DNA from: Chondromyces crocatus
GTDB taxonomy: Bacteria > Myxococcota_A > Polyangia > Polyangiales > Polyangiaceae
Reading direction: 5' to 3'
Length of the DNA: 64,000 nt
Assembly (NCBI RefSeq): GCF_001189295.1
Contig: NZ_CP012159.1
Location: 9,532,501-9,596,500 of the forward strand
Shown here: in pieces, positions 9,363 through 18,746 of the stretch
Layout of the letters: each line of letters starts with the position of its first letter
Numbering within the stretch: position 1 is the first letter of the stretch
The notes under the pieces: model-generated
Told to the model about the DNA's origin: nothing
Databases searched by the model: none
Seen by the model: only the letters and a program-made list of their open reading frames with translations
Made by a program: the position numbers and the translations under genes

Positions 9363-9707
9363 ATGCGTGCCCGAGCGCGGTCATCACGCCGCTGGCCCAC
9401 TGTCCGCGCCCTCTCGACCCCGGCGCTCTCGTCCCTGGTAGCCCTTCTGGTCTCGGCGTCGACCGGATGCGGTCACCCCGCCACCCGAGACGAGTGCGAA
9501 GCCATCTTCCAGCGCACCGTCGAACTCGAACTGCGCGACCAGAACATCACCGATCCGAAGATCGTCGCGGAGCGAACGGCGACCGTGCGCGAAGCCCGCG
9601 GCGAGGCGCTCATCAGCCGCTGCGTCGGACGGCGGATCACGGACAAGGCGGTCGCTTGCGTGGGCAAAGCGAACAACGCCGATGAGGTCGACCATTGCCT
9701 GCGATGA
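9363..9707 (+). CDS. Small 4-Cys lipoprotein, first of a tandem pair
   Basis: 114 residues. A basic N-terminus (RARARSSRR) is followed by a hydrophobic stretch ending in STGC, a lipobox-like site, so it is probably a lipoprotein. The mature part has the pattern ECxxxxxxxVEL, RC, ACxxxANxxDxxxxCL. The next gene has the same Cys pattern, so the two look like diverged tandem duplicates. Its TGA stop overlaps the ATG of that gene (ATGA), pointing to translational coupling. Function unknown. Confidence 0.65.
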   Translation: MRARARSSRRWPTVRALSTPALSSLVALLVSASTGCGHPATRDECEAIFQRTVELELRDQNITDPKIVAERTATVREARGEALISRCVGRRITDKAVACVGKANNADEVDHCLR

Positions 9708-10042
9708 AGCCTGTGCGGGGCGCGGACTCCCTGGCCGCGCTCGCGGTGATGGTCCTCATCGGAGGGGCCGTGGCGTCGCGCCCCTTGATGCGCGTCATGG
9801 CCGAGCGGCCCACCAGCGAAGAGTGCCTGACGCTCCTCGACCGCTACGTGGAGCTGGTCGCTCATGCGGTCGACGCGACCCCCTCGCGCTTCGCAGCGAT
9901 CGTCACCGAGCGGCGCGCTGCAGCCAGCGCCGTGGTGAGCGAGCAGGGGTTCCCACGATGTCAGAGCGAACTCACACGGGAAGAGGTCACCTGCGGGCTC
10001 AGGGCCAACAGCGCCGACGATCTGGAGCGCTGCCTTCCTTGA
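9704..10042 (+). CDS. Small 4-Cys exported protein, second of a tandem pair
   Basis: 112 residues from the ATG at 9704, which overlaps the stop of the upstream gene in ATGA; a TTG at 9695 is an alternative. Residues 10-28 are hydrophobic (LAALAVMVLIGGAVA), a signal peptide or anchor without a lipobox Cys. The mature part repeats its neighbour's spacing: EECLTLLDRYVEL, then RC, then TCGLRANSADDLERCLP. Conserved Cys in an exported protein suggests two disulfides. Function unknown. Downstream lie 230 bases without a gene, probably the promoter region of the next gene. Confidence 0.6.
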   Translation: MKPVRGADSLAALAVMVLIGGAVASRPLMRVMAERPTSEECLTLLDRYVELVAHAVDATPSRFAAIVTERRAAASAVVSEQGFPRCQSELTREEVTCGLRANSADDLERCLP

Positions 10043-10274
10043 ATTTCCACCAGAACACCGGGAAAACGGGCTCAGGTGACGTGAACTCAGGTCCGCCCTT
10101 GTCGGGAATTATCCCATCCTTCTCGGGCTCCGGCGAACGTGCAGGGGACCTCCGATTCGGATCTTCCCGAGTCGATCGGCGGATCCGTACGCGCCAGGTC
10201 GGAGCTATGATAGGGTACTTCAGAACGGGCGCATTCGCGTTCGATCCCAATTTCATCTGCCTGGACCGTCAGCC

Positions 10275-11429
10275 GTGAAAGCCCCGTCCCCTTTGCTCGG
10301 CTTCAACAACAACGTCCGGCACAAGGGGCGGATGTTCCATATCCAGACGGAGGATTCGGGGATCCGACATCCTCACATCATCACCCACCTCTTCGCCGAC
10401 GGAGGAAGGATCCTCAAGACGACGAAGACCTCCTACGCCGAGCACGTCGGGACCCCGACGATGGCGGAGACGGTCCGGGAGATGATGAAAGAGCAGCACA
10501 AGGCGATGTTCATCGCCCTGCGCGAAGGTCACTTCAACTACCTCTTCGACGACTCCGCCCCGAAGCCCGACGAGGCTCCCAAGGCGGATCCGCAGCCAGC
10601 GGCAGCGCCAGCGCGACCTGCCCCGCCTGCTGCGCCGCCCGCTCCGACGCCCGGCGCCTCGGCGGGCTCCCCCCCGCCGGCCGCATTCTCTTCCTCTTCC
10701 GCGCGCCTCGAAGCTCCCCCGGCCGCAGCCGCGCCAGCAGCGCGCACACCGCCCAGCCCCGCTCCGGCCGGTGTGACTCCCCCGCCAGCCGCTCCTCGCC
10801 CCCCCTTGCAAGGCGCAGCGGCAGACGTGAGCCGAGGGGCTCCGGCCGGTGTGACGGTCGAGAACGTGCCGCCGTCGAGGCGCACGAGTTCACGCCCTCG
10901 CATCGAACTCGACGCAGCCGCCTTGCACAACCTCGGCCCCAGGCCGTCCTCTGGCGGCCCCGGATCGACACGAACGCCCGCGGTCTCGCCGCACAGCACG
11001 GCGACACCGGCGGCGAGCGCGCCCTCCGGCAGGCTCGGCCGAGGCAACGCTCCCGAGGAACCCGGGATCGATCTCGATCTCGACATCCTCGAACGGGCCG
11101 CCTCCGAAGCCCAGACCGGGTTCCAGCAGCAGATCCAGGACCTCCCTCCCCCTCCCGCGTCGGTCATCGGTCGCCGCCCTGGGTCGAGCGCTGGCACGTA
11201 CAGCGCCATCACCCCACCCGAGCCGCCTGCTCCTCCGCCCTCCGTCGACGCCCCCCGCGGCGGCGCAGGCCGTTACGCTCCCCCGCGCCCCGCCAGCATC
11301 TTCGCGACCACCAGGCCCAGCGAAGGCGCATCCATTTTCGGGGAGGACCTGATCAGTGAGAAGTCGCTCGATGAGGTGATCCTCAGCTACCTCGCCGAAG
11401 ATCTCGATGGGTCGTCCGAGAAAAAGTGA
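10275..11429 (+). CDS. Conserved hypothetical protein with Pro/Ala-rich tail
   Basis: 384 residues from a GTG at 10275. The first ~90 residues are compact and look conserved (LLGFNNNVRHKGRMFHIQTE, then HIITHLFADGGRIL and a helix ending NYLFDD). The remaining 290 are Pro/Ala/Ser-rich low complexity, with an acidic end (LDEVILSYLAEDLDGSSEKK). I recognise the N-terminal pattern only as a recurrent unnamed deltaproteobacterial domain, from memory, and assign no function. No signal peptide or membrane segment. It precedes the DUF2254 gene on the same strand by about 60 bases. Confidence 0.7.
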   Translation: MKAPSPLLGFNNNVRHKGRMFHIQTEDSGIRHPHIITHLFADGGRILKTTKTSYAEHVGTPTMAETVREMMKEQHKAMFIALREGHFNYLFDDSAPKPDEAPKADPQPAAAPARPAPPAAPPAPTPGASAGSPPPAAFSSSSARLEAPPAAAAPAARTPPSPAPAGVTPPPAAPRPPLQGAAADVSRGAPAGVTVENVPPSRRTSSRPRIELDAAALHNLGPRPSSGGPGSTRTPAVSPHSTATPAASAPSGRLGRGNAPEEPGIDLDLDILERAASEAQTGFQQQIQDLPPPPASVIGRRPGSSAGTYSAITPPEPPAPPPSVDAPRGGAGRYAPPRPASIFATTRPSEGASIFGEDLISEKSLDEVILSYLAEDLDGSSEKK

Positions 11430-11490
11430 GCGCCGGCCCTCCCCCTTGAACTCGAGAGCCCTGCGGCTCTCCGGCTGGTAAAGCGAGCGT

Positions 11491-13185
11491 ATGGAGCGAG
11501 GCCCCAGCCTCTCGATTCGCGCTCGGGCTGCGACGGTCAGAGAGGTCAGCCAGGCCCGCCGTCGCTGGAACATGGTGCGACGGATCTGGCTCTACCCCCT
11601 CTCCTTCCTGGGTGGGCTGAGCTTCGCCGCCGTCTTCCTCGTCCACAAACTCGACCTCCTCCGCCCCGAGAACCACGGCCTCACCCTCACCCAGATCCTC
11701 ACCCACATCTCGGCCGCAGAGGCCGGACAGATCATGGGCGGCGTCGGCGAGGTGATCGCCGCCATCCTCGGCATCGTCATCACCGTCGCCTCCATCGTCG
11801 TCCAGCTCGCAGCGAACCGCTACACCCCGCGCATCACGGACATGTTCGTCCGCGATCGGACCAACCTCGCGGTGATGGCGTTCTTCGTGCTGAGCGCCGT
11901 CTTCTCCCTCTGGGTGAACTTCTCGATCCGAGAAGGCGAATCGAACGGCATGAGCCAGCCGTTCGTCCCTTACTACGGCGTCCTCGCCACCATGGCGCTG
12001 CTCAGCATGAGCCTCCTCATGATGGCGCCCTACTTCGCCTACGTCTTCGACTTCCTGGAGCCCGACAACGTCGTCGGGCGCATCAAGGCCGGCGCCGTCG
12101 CCCGCGCGCTCCAGAACCGCCGCCTCGGCCAGGAAGACGACCGTTCCGTGGACGAGCGCCGCATGCTCGCCCTCTCGTCCCTGGAGCAGCTCGCCGACAT
12201 CGCGCTCAACGCGATCGAGCAAAAGGACAAGGGCATCGCCTCGAAGACCGTCGACTCCATCGGCCAGATGGTGGTCGCGTACGTGCCTCACAAAGCCGAC
12301 CTCGATCCGCGCTGGTTCCAGATCCAGGGAGAGCTGGCCCGGGACGCCGACTTCGTGAGCATGAACGCCGAGGCGCTGAACAAGATCTCGAACACGCGCA
12401 CCTGGCTCGAATACAAGGCGCTCCGGCAGCTCCTCCTCGTGTACCGGGAGTCGCTCGCCACCATGCCCGACCTCATCACCCGGGTCGCCATCGACACCCG
12501 GTACATCGGGCAGGCCGCGATCGGCGCCGGCGACCGCGACGCCCTGCAGGTGGTGGTGAAGTTCTTCAACACCTACATGCGCCGCGCCCTGAACACGAAG
12601 GACGTCGCGGCGGCCTACAACGTCCTCAACCAGTACCGCTACCTGGCCGAGGAACTCCTCAAATCGGGCTGGAGCAAAGAGGTCGTCGCCATCGCCCAGC
12701 ACTTCAAATACTACGCGCAGATGGCCCAGCCGATCGGCCTCTCGTTCCTCACGGAGACGGTCGCCTTCGACCTCTGCGAGGTGAACGAGGTCGCCTACCT
12801 CCTCAAGAGCCCGGCGCGCGACGAGCTGCTCCGCATCTTCCTGGAAGTCGACAAAGAGGCCGAGGTCGAGCAGCAGGAGTCCTCGCTCCGCGGCGTCCGC
12901 AAGGCGCAGGTCAAGCTGGCGACGTACTACCTCCAGAAGGGAGAGTCCTCGCTCGCACGCAAGATCTACCGGGACATGCGCGACGAACGACCCGACCGCT
13001 TGCGCTCCATCCGCTCCGAGATGCTCGCCGTTACCAGCAACGAGTTCTGGGAGATCAACGACCGCGGCGGCGTGTTCGAGTACATGGAGCCCGAGCGGCG
13101 CCAGTACATTCATCGCTTCTTCGAGTGGTTCCCTCCTTCCGTCCTCCGCCCCCCGATCCGGGAGGAGGAGCACACCCAGGATTGA
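11491..13185 (+). CDS. DUF2254 family inner-membrane protein
   Basis: 564 residues. Four hydrophobic segments lie in the first ~190 residues (WLYPLSFLGGLSFAAVFLV, VIAAILGIVITVASIVVQLA, LAVMAFFVLSAVFSLW and LATMALLSMSLLMMAPYFAY), followed by a large soluble helical part, the layout of DUF2254 membrane proteins. QLAANRYTPRI just after the second segment is the family's most typical piece. Start is the ATG at 11491; an internal ATG at 11572 would shorten the leader by 27 residues. The sulfurtransferase gene begins 5 bases after its stop. Transport or mechanosensing roles have been suggested for the family; nothing here decides. Confidence 0.85.
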   Translation: MERGPSLSIRARAATVREVSQARRRWNMVRRIWLYPLSFLGGLSFAAVFLVHKLDLLRPENHGLTLTQILTHISAAEAGQIMGGVGEVIAAILGIVITVASIVVQLAANRYTPRITDMFVRDRTNLAVMAFFVLSAVFSLWVNFSIREGESNGMSQPFVPYYGVLATMALLSMSLLMMAPYFAYVFDFLEPDNVVGRIKAGAVARALQNRRLGQEDDRSVDERRMLALSSLEQLADIALNAIEQKDKGIASKTVDSIGQMVVAYVPHKADLDPRWFQIQGELARDADFVSMNAEALNKISNTRTWLEYKALRQLLLVYRESLATMPDLITRVAIDTRYIGQAAIGAGDRDALQVVVKFFNTYMRRALNTKDVAAAYNVLNQYRYLAEELLKSGWSKEVVAIAQHFKYYAQMAQPIGLSFLTETVAFDLCEVNEVAYLLKSPARDELLRIFLEVDKEAEVEQQESSLRGVRKAQVKLATYYLQKGESSLARKIYRDMRDERPDRLRSIRSEMLAVTSNEFWEINDRGGVFEYMEPERRQYIHRFFEWFPPSVLRPPIREEEHTQD

Positions 13186-13190
13186 CGACG

Positions 13191-14072
13191 ATGTCCCACG
13201 CCTCGCCTCCGGGCCCTCTGGTCGACGTCTCGTGGCTCGCGGGAAACCTCGGCGACCCGGCGGTGCGCCTGGTGGACTGCCGCTGGTACCTCGGTGGAGG
13301 GAAGACCGGCGCCGAGGAGTACCGCCGTGGGCACCTCCCTGGCGCCGTTCATCTCGACGTCGACGCCCACCTCGCGAGCCCCCGGGGCACAGGCCCGGGT
13401 CGCCACCCGTTGCCGCGCGCCGACGCCTTCGCCCAGGTCCTCTCGACGCTGGGCGTCACCCCAGGCATGACGATCGTCGCCTACGACGACGCCGGAGGTG
13501 CGATGGCAGCACGCCTCTGGTGGCTGCTGCGGTACTTCGGCTTCGGGGACATGGGTCGCGTGCTCGACGGCGGCCTCCAGGCCTGGCTCGCGGCCGGCCA
13601 CGCCCTCTCCACCGACGTGCCGACCCTCGCTCCCACGCCCCTCCTCCCCCTCCAGGGAGGTGGCGCTCCCCTCGCCGACCGAGCGACGGTCGATCGACTC
13701 CGCCACGATCCCACCGCCGTGCTTCTGGATGCCCGCGCCACCGAACGCTACGAGGGCCGCATCGAGCCGATCGATCCCCGCCCGGGTCACATCCCGGGCG
13801 CGCACTCCGCCCCCTTCACCGAAAACCTCGTGGCCCCGGGCGGCACGTTCCTCGATCGAGGCCGCCTGGAGGCGGTCCACCGCGCGACGGGCGCACTCGA
13901 TGCACCCACGATCGTTTGCTACTGCGGCTCCGGCGTCACCGCGTGCCACGACCTGCTCGCCCTCGCCCTGCTGGGGCGCGAGGACGCCGTGCTCTACGAA
14001 GGCTCCTGGAGCGACTGGTCCAGCGACTCCTCGCTCCCCGCAGCCACGGGCCCCTCTCCCCGCGGCACCTGA
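13191..14072 (+). CDS. Thiosulfate / 3-mercaptopyruvate sulfurtransferase (tandem rhodanese)
   Basis: Transfers sulfane sulfur through a Cys persulfide. There are two rhodanese domains: an inactive N-terminal one (LVDCRWYLGG, HLPGAVHLDVDAHL) and a catalytic C-terminal one with active loop CYCGSGVTAC, the CGSGVTA form usual in mercaptopyruvate-type enzymes. 293 residues from the ATG at 13191, which follows the DUF2254 stop by 5 bases; an upstream in-frame codon would overlap that gene. Probably cotranscribed with DUF2254. Downstream it converges with the ureohydrolase gene over about 95 bases. Confidence 0.9.
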   Translation: MSHASPPGPLVDVSWLAGNLGDPAVRLVDCRWYLGGGKTGAEEYRRGHLPGAVHLDVDAHLASPRGTGPGRHPLPRADAFAQVLSTLGVTPGMTIVAYDDAGGAMAARLWWLLRYFGFGDMGRVLDGGLQAWLAAGHALSTDVPTLAPTPLLPLQGGGAPLADRATVDRLRHDPTAVLLDARATERYEGRIEPIDPRPGHIPGAHSAPFTENLVAPGGTFLDRGRLEAVHRATGALDAPTIVCYCGSGVTACHDLLALALLGREDAVLYEGSWSDWSSDSSLPAATGPSPRGT

Positions 14073-14166
14073 CCCCTCCCTCCCGCGGCCTCGGCCCCTC
14101 TCCCTGCGGCGCCTGCGCCATCACAGCCCGCAGCCACCGCACCGACGCCGCCGCTCACGCGCTCGC

Positions 14167-15285
14167 TCACCCCATCGCCTCGCCCACCACCGCCTCGATC
14201 GTCGTCTTCAGGTAGCGCACCGCGAGCGCGAGCGTCCCCTGCCGACTCTCCGGCGTCTGCCCCAGCATCGGCGCCACTTCCATGATGTCGCCGCCGATCA
14301 TGCCCACCTCACGCCCCAGGCGCCGGATCAGCTCGTCGACGAACTCCGGCGTCAGCCCATCCGGTTCCGGCGTGCCGGTCGCATCCGCAAAGGATTCATC
14401 CGTCCCATCGATGTCGTTCGAGAAGTAGACCCCGCGCACCCCCGTGCTTTTCACATGTGCCAGGATCGCATCGAGCGCCGCCGCAGGATCGGCCATGCAC
14501 TCCGACGCCCAGAACTGCCGCACATCGTAGCGGGACTCCCAGTGCTCGCGCCCGTGACGCGACGCGCGCGTCCCCACCTGGGTCAGCTTCCCACCGCGGC
14601 CGAGCAGCTCGTTGGCGTGGTAGGACCACGTGGCGAAGCAGTCCCGGATCCCGAGCCGCTCCTCCAGCAAGTCGGTGTGCGCGTCCGGCTGCACGATGCC
14701 CCAGGGCTCGCGCCGCGCTCGCGCCAGCGCACGCGCGACCGGCAAGGCCGTCGAGTGATCCCCACCGAGCACGATCGGCGCCGCGGCCGGGTTGAGCTGG
14801 AAGACCAGATCCAGCGCCCGCTCCGTGATCGAGAGCGGCGAGACCGGCAAGGCCGACGCCGCCTCGGGTGACAGATCCGGGTACAGCGCCCGCCGGGTCG
14901 CCGCCTTCTGCTGCTCGGAGAGCATGTCGTCATGAAGGAGCTGGGGAACGACGAAGACATCCCCGATGTCCACGACCCGGTTCGCTTCGGCCCACGCTGG
15001 GTAGTCCGGGTGGGATTGGAGCAGCGTCGTCCGGATGGCCTGGGGAGCGAGGTTGGCCCCTCGGCGGTAGCCAGCCCCTACATCCGAAGGGACGCCGAGC
15101 ACGATCGCCCGCGCCTCGCCGATGCGCTCCAACGTCTCGCACCAGCGGCGCTGAACCTCGGCTTCATCCGCCGCGCCATAGATCTTGCGCTGGATGGCGA
15201 GCTGCTCGGCTCGGCCCGTCGAGACGACGTACAGTCCCCCTGCTGCGGGACGGAGAAGCAAGGAGAGCTCTTCACGCGGCTGCAT
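14167..15285 (-). CDS. Arginase/agmatinase-family ureohydrolase
   Basis: A binuclear Mn hydrolase of guanidino compounds. The metal-binding motifs are present in order: GGDHST near residue 175, the Asp-Ala-His-x-Asp motif in QPDAHTD near 200, and NDIDGTD near 290. The 372-residue length is above the ~300-320 of agmatinase because of an N-terminal extension of ~60 residues. The substrate (agmatine, arginine, formiminoglutamate or guanidine-like) cannot be decided from sequence. It stands alone on the minus strand. Confidence 0.88.
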   Translation of the reverse strand: MQPREELSLLLRPAAGGLYVVSTGRAEQLAIQRKIYGAADEAEVQRRWCETLERIGEARAIVLGVPSDVGAGYRRGANLAPQAIRTTLLQSHPDYPAWAEANRVVDIGDVFVVPQLLHDDMLSEQQKAATRRALYPDLSPEAASALPVSPLSITERALDLVFQLNPAAAPIVLGGDHSTALPVARALARARREPWGIVQPDAHTDLLEERLGIRDCFATWSYHANELLGRGGKLTQVGTRASRHGREHWESRYDVRQFWASECMADPAAALDAILAHVKSTGVRGVYFSNDIDGTDESFADATGTPEPDGLTPEFVDELIRRLGREVGMIGGDIMEVAPMLGQTPESRQGTLALAVRYLKTTIEAVVGEAMG

Positions 15286-15426
15286 CCCCCCAGACTGCCG
15301 CGGGTGGGTTCGAGATGCCAGCGAGCGCGGCCCACGACCGGGACGCGCGCTCCCCTCCGCGCGAGAGGGTTCCTTACTTGCCCTCCCTGGCCAAGAGGCA
15401 CGTGCGGCGCTTTTTCGGTCAGCTCG

Positions 15427-15687
15427 TCAGTTGCAGCCGCAACCGCTCCCGGCCCCTGCACTGCCGCCGATCGCGCCCTCGGTGATCGCCCGGAGATGAG
15501 CTTCCCCATGCCCCGTCTGCTCCGCGGCGGACATCGTGGGATGGGCGAGCTTGGCCCGCTCGTAAGGCGCCACGGGTGTCATGCAGCCAGAGGCCCCCAT
15601 GAGCAACACGCCCGCGACCGCGAGCGTCACCACACGCCTGACAGGCACCACCGTCGCGAGCCAGTGTCCGAGGGGAGCGTTCTTCAT
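15427..15687 (-). CDS. DUF4266 small lipoprotein
   Basis: 86 residues from the ATG at 15687. A basic-hydrophobic signal (VRRVVTLAVAGVLLMGASGC) ends in a lipobox-like ASGC. The mature part has VAPYERAKLAHPTM, and the C-terminus is a Gly/Ser run ending GCGCN. That combination is typical of DUF4266 lipoproteins, which elsewhere often lie beside thioredoxin-like and DUF3570 genes; none is adjacent here. Probably outer-membrane anchored; function unknown. Confidence 0.8.
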   Translation of the reverse strand: MKNAPLGHWLATVVPVRRVVTLAVAGVLLMGASGCMTPVAPYERAKLAHPTMSAAEQTGHGEAHLRAITEGAIGGSAGAGSGCGCN

Positions 15688-15890
15688 CGCGCCCCCAGAA
15701 TCACTGATCCGGGAAGCACCGACAAGCCCCAATCCCGGCAGCGCGAGGACTCGTCATGACGCCGCGCAGCAGGTCGGGAGACCTTGCTCGAAGCAGCGTT
15801 CATTTCTTCGTTTCACGATGGATCCACCGGCCCGCGAAGTGAGGAACACCTCGTCGTGCTCTGGTGAAAGGATCCACAACAGTGACGTTG

Positions 15891-15963
15891 TGGAGCTGAG
15901 GGGGATCGAACCCCTGACCTCCTGACTGCCAGTCAGGCGCTCTCCCAGCTGAGCTACAGCCCC
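15891..15963 (-). tRNA. tRNA-Ala (anticodon GGC)
   Basis: Reading the minus strand gives a full cloverleaf of 73 bases. The acceptor stem is GGGGCTG with CAGCTCC, the D arm is GCTC/GAGC, the anticodon stem is CCTGA/TCAGG with loop CTGGCAG, and the T arm is AGGGG/CCCCT with loop TTCGATC. The loop gives anticodon GGC, reading GCC alanine codons. The 3' CCA is not encoded: the discriminator A is followed by CAA. It is isolated between the DUF4266 gene and the acyl-CoA dehydrogenase gene. Confidence 0.97.
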
Positions 15964-16247
15964 GTCGATTGCGGGCGGGATATCTATAGTCTCTCGCCCG
16001 GTTTGTCTCTCTATTTTTTACACAATCGACATCGCCTCGACGATTCCCCCACGAAACCCGCCAAAGTCTCGCTTCCGCGGCGCTGCATCGGCGGGTCTCA
16101 CCGCCCCTCAGAGGTCCGCCAGATCACGGCCCTGACCAGGGCACGCCTCCTGGCCAGGTCACTCCGCCCTGGAGGCAGCGGCCGCACCTCCCCGCTGCCC
16201 CGCGCCTGCCAGCGCTGTGACCCACCCCACGAGGGGCCCCTCTGGAC

Positions 16248-17417
16248 TCACAGACCCATGAGCTTGGCCACGTAGTACTTCATCGTCTCCGTGGTCCCGC
16301 CGCCGATGCGCAGGAGGCGCTGGTCCCGCCAGGCGCGCGCGATGGGGTACTCCTCGATGTAGCCCCAGCCGCCGTGGAACTGCAGGCACGTGTCCATCAC
16401 GTCGCTGGCCACGTCACCGGCCAGGATCTTGGCCATCGAGATGAGCTTCACCGCTTCGAGGCCGAGGGGCACGTTCTTCACGTAGCGCTCGTCGTTGTAG
16501 AGATCGACGCACTTGTAGACGAACGCCCGCGCAGCCTCGCACCGCGTGTACAGCTCGACGAACTTGTGCTGCCACACCTCGCGCTTGATGATCGGCTTGC
16601 CGAACGCCGTGCGCTCGCGCCCGTAGTTCACCGAGTAGTCGAGCGCCTTGAACGCGCCAGCGACGGCCCCGACCGCGGCGATCAAGCGTTCGGTCTGGAA
16701 GTTCTGCATCAGGTACATGAACCCCTGATCCTGCTCGCCGAGCAGGTAGCGCTTCGGCACCCGCACGTCCTCCAGGAACAGCTCCGCCGTGTCGGACGCC
16801 TTGTTGCCGATCTTCTTGAGCTTCTTCGAGACCTGAAAGCCCGGCAGGTTGGTGGGGACGAGGAAGAACGAACACCCGTGCGCGCCCTTGTCCGGCGACG
16901 TCTTCGCGAGCAGCGTCACGAAGTCGGCCCGCGTGCCGTTGGTGATGAACGTCTTCTGCCCGCTGATCAGGTAGTCGTCGCCGTCCTTGCGGGCGACGGT
17001 GAGGATGCCGGCGACGTCGCTTCCGGCGGCCGGCTCGGAGACCCCGAGCGAGGCGATCTTGTCGCCCGCGAGCGCCGGCTTGAGGAACTCCTCGATCTGC
17101 TCCCGGGTCCCGATGTCGCTGATCACCGGGGTGGCCATGTCACTCTGCACGAGCAGGCCCATGGACACGCCGGCCGAGTTGGAGTGGACCAGCTCCTCGG
17201 CCTTCGCGACGGAGTACCAGTAATCCCCGCCCGCGCCGCCGTTCTCCTCGGCGTAATGCGCCCCGAGGATGCCCAGTTCACCGGCCCGCTTGAAGACCGA
17301 GTTCGGGAAGCACTCGGATTCCTCCCACTCCTCGGCGTGCGGTGCGAGCTCCTTCTCTGCGAAGGCTCGGACGGTCTTCCTGAACTGCTCGTGTTCCTCG
17401 CTGAACGGCTGCCACAT
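16248..17417 (-). CDS. Acyl-CoA dehydrogenase
   Basis: FAD enzyme that oxidises acyl-CoA to trans-2-enoyl-CoA, feeding electrons to ETF. The ATG at 17417 follows AAGGAGG at 9 bases, a strong start; the open frame runs far upstream but that part is a shadow of rimK. Visible signatures are GVSEPAAGSD and FITNGTRAD in the middle domain and, at the C-terminus, the stretch around GYIEEYPIARAWRD, with the catalytic Glu of the short-chain subfamily. Its 389 residues are typical. Divergent from rimK. The enoyl-CoA hydratase two genes away would act on its product. Confidence 0.95.
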   Translation of the reverse strand: MWQPFSEEHEQFRKTVRAFAEKELAPHAEEWEESECFPNSVFKRAGELGILGAHYAEENGGAGGDYWYSVAKAEELVHSNSAGVSMGLLVQSDMATPVISDIGTREQIEEFLKPALAGDKIASLGVSEPAAGSDVAGILTVARKDGDDYLISGQKTFITNGTRADFVTLLAKTSPDKGAHGCSFFLVPTNLPGFQVSKKLKKIGNKASDTAELFLEDVRVPKRYLLGEQDQGFMYLMQNFQTERLIAAVGAVAGAFKALDYSVNYGRERTAFGKPIIKREVWQHKFVELYTRCEAARAFVYKCVDLYNDERYVKNVPLGLEAVKLISMAKILAGDVASDVMDTCLQFHGGWGYIEEYPIARAWRDQRLLRIGGGTTETMKYYVAKLMGL

Positions 17418-17699
17418 GCTCCCTCGCCTCCTTGGGGCCCGGGGGCTCTCCTCCACGCTCGCCCGCACGCGCGTTGCCGCGTCATGCCGAGGGCCGAGAA
17501 AGCCTCCCCGCGCTGGAGTCGGGCCTTGAGGGGCCGCGCAACGGAGGTGATTCGTACACGAAATATTCTCGGGCGCAAGAGGCAGGCCGCCGAACGGAGG
17601 GCAACTCCCGGGGTTCCACGCGGTCGACCCTGCTCCCTCGGGATGCGTCACCGAGCGTCTATGCCCCCGGCGTGCCCCCTCTGCTAGCCTCGGCGTCCC

Positions 17700-18746
17700 A
17701 TGCGAGTCCTCGTGCTGTCGCGCAACGCGTCTCTCTACTCGACGAGCCGGATCGTGCTCGCGGCGCGCGCGCGTGGTCATGATGTGAGCATCATCGATCC
17801 GCTCGACTTCCAGATCGTCGTCTCTCGGGGCGGCCCCTCGGTGCTCGTCGGCGGCGCGGCCGTCCCGCGCTTCGACATCGTCATCCCTCGCATCGGCGCG
17901 AGCATCACCAACTACGGCCTCGCCGTGGTGCGCCAGTTCGACCTCATGGGCGTCCCCGTGCTGAACGGCGCGGTCTCCATCGCGCGAAGCCGCGACAAGC
18001 TCCGTGCCTTGCAGCTCCTCACCCGACGCAAGCTCGAGGTGCCCACCACCGTCTGCGCGCGCAGCCCGGCGGGCGTCGAGGCAGCGCTCGGCCTGGTGGG
18101 CGGCTGCCCGGCGATCATCAAGCTCCAGCAAGGAACGCAAGGCATCGGGACGATGATCGCCGAGACCCCTCAGGCGGTGCACTCGCTCCTCGAAACCTTC
18201 TGGGCCATGGGCCAGGACATCGTGCTCCAGGAGTACGTGCGCGAGTCCAAGGGACGCGACCTCCGCGTCATCGTGGTCGGCGGGCGCGTGATCGCGTGCA
18301 TGCGCCGGGTCGCCAAGCCCGGCGAGTTCCGGTCGAACCTGCACCGCGGTGGAACGGGCGATGGCGTCCGCCTCCCGCGCACCTACCGCAGCGTCGCCAT
18401 CCGCGCTGCGAAGGCCATGGGCCTCGAGGTCGCCGGCGTCGACATGCTCGAATCCAAGTCGGGCCCGAAGATCCTCGAAATCAACAGCTCTCCTGGCCTG
18501 GAAGGCGTGGAGCGCACCACCGGCATCGACGTCGCCGGCGCGATCATCTCGTACGCCGAGACCTACGCCGCGACGCACGGCCGCATCAGCCGCAAGCTCG
18601 TCGAGGCCCGCCTCAACGGCGTCATCCACGAGGAGCGGATGCCCCGTCGGATCGCGCTGGCCACCTCGCCCGAGGTGCGCACCGCGCGGCGCAAGGGCGC
18701 CGCCATGACCAACGGCTCGTCACGCGCAGGCAGAGCCGCCTCCTGA
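17700..18746 (+). CDS. rimK: RimK-family ATP-grasp glutamate ligase
   Basis: ATP-grasp ligase that in E. coli adds glutamate residues to the C-terminus of ribosomal protein S6. The start MRVLVLSRNASLYSTSR, the segment VIPRIGASITNYG, the DKLRALQLL helix, KLQQGTQGIG and the C-terminal metal-binding DMLESKSGPKILEINSSPGL are all family hallmarks. The C-terminal 50 residues are basic. Its 348 residues exceed E. coli RimK by about 50. Its stop overlaps the enoyl-CoA hydratase start (TGATG). The window's S6 has an exceptionally acidic tail, so S6 is a plausible substrate, but other RimK-like ligases act on different peptides. Confidence 0.9.
   Translation: MRVLVLSRNASLYSTSRIVLAARARGHDVSIIDPLDFQIVVSRGGPSVLVGGAAVPRFDIVIPRIGASITNYGLAVVRQFDLMGVPVLNGAVSIARSRDKLRALQLLTRRKLEVPTTVCARSPAGVEAALGLVGGCPAIIKLQQGTQGIGTMIAETPQAVHSLLETFWAMGQDIVLQEYVRESKGRDLRVIVVGGRVIACMRRVAKPGEFRSNLHRGGTGDGVRLPRTYRSVAIRAAKAMGLEVAGVDMLESKSGPKILEINSSPGLEGVERTTGIDVAGAIISYAETYAATHGRISRKLVEARLNGVIHEERMPRRIALATSPEVRTARRKGAAMTNGSSRAGRAAS

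Noticed and set aside
11383-13173. Long minus-strand frame rich in Asp, Val and Glu
   Set aside because: It is the mirror of the DUF2254 gene; the plus-strand protein has clear membrane segments and family features.
17418-18629. N-terminal extension of the acyl-CoA dehydrogenase by 404 codons
   Set aside because: That part is antisense to rimK, and a strong ribosome site marks the ATG at 17417.
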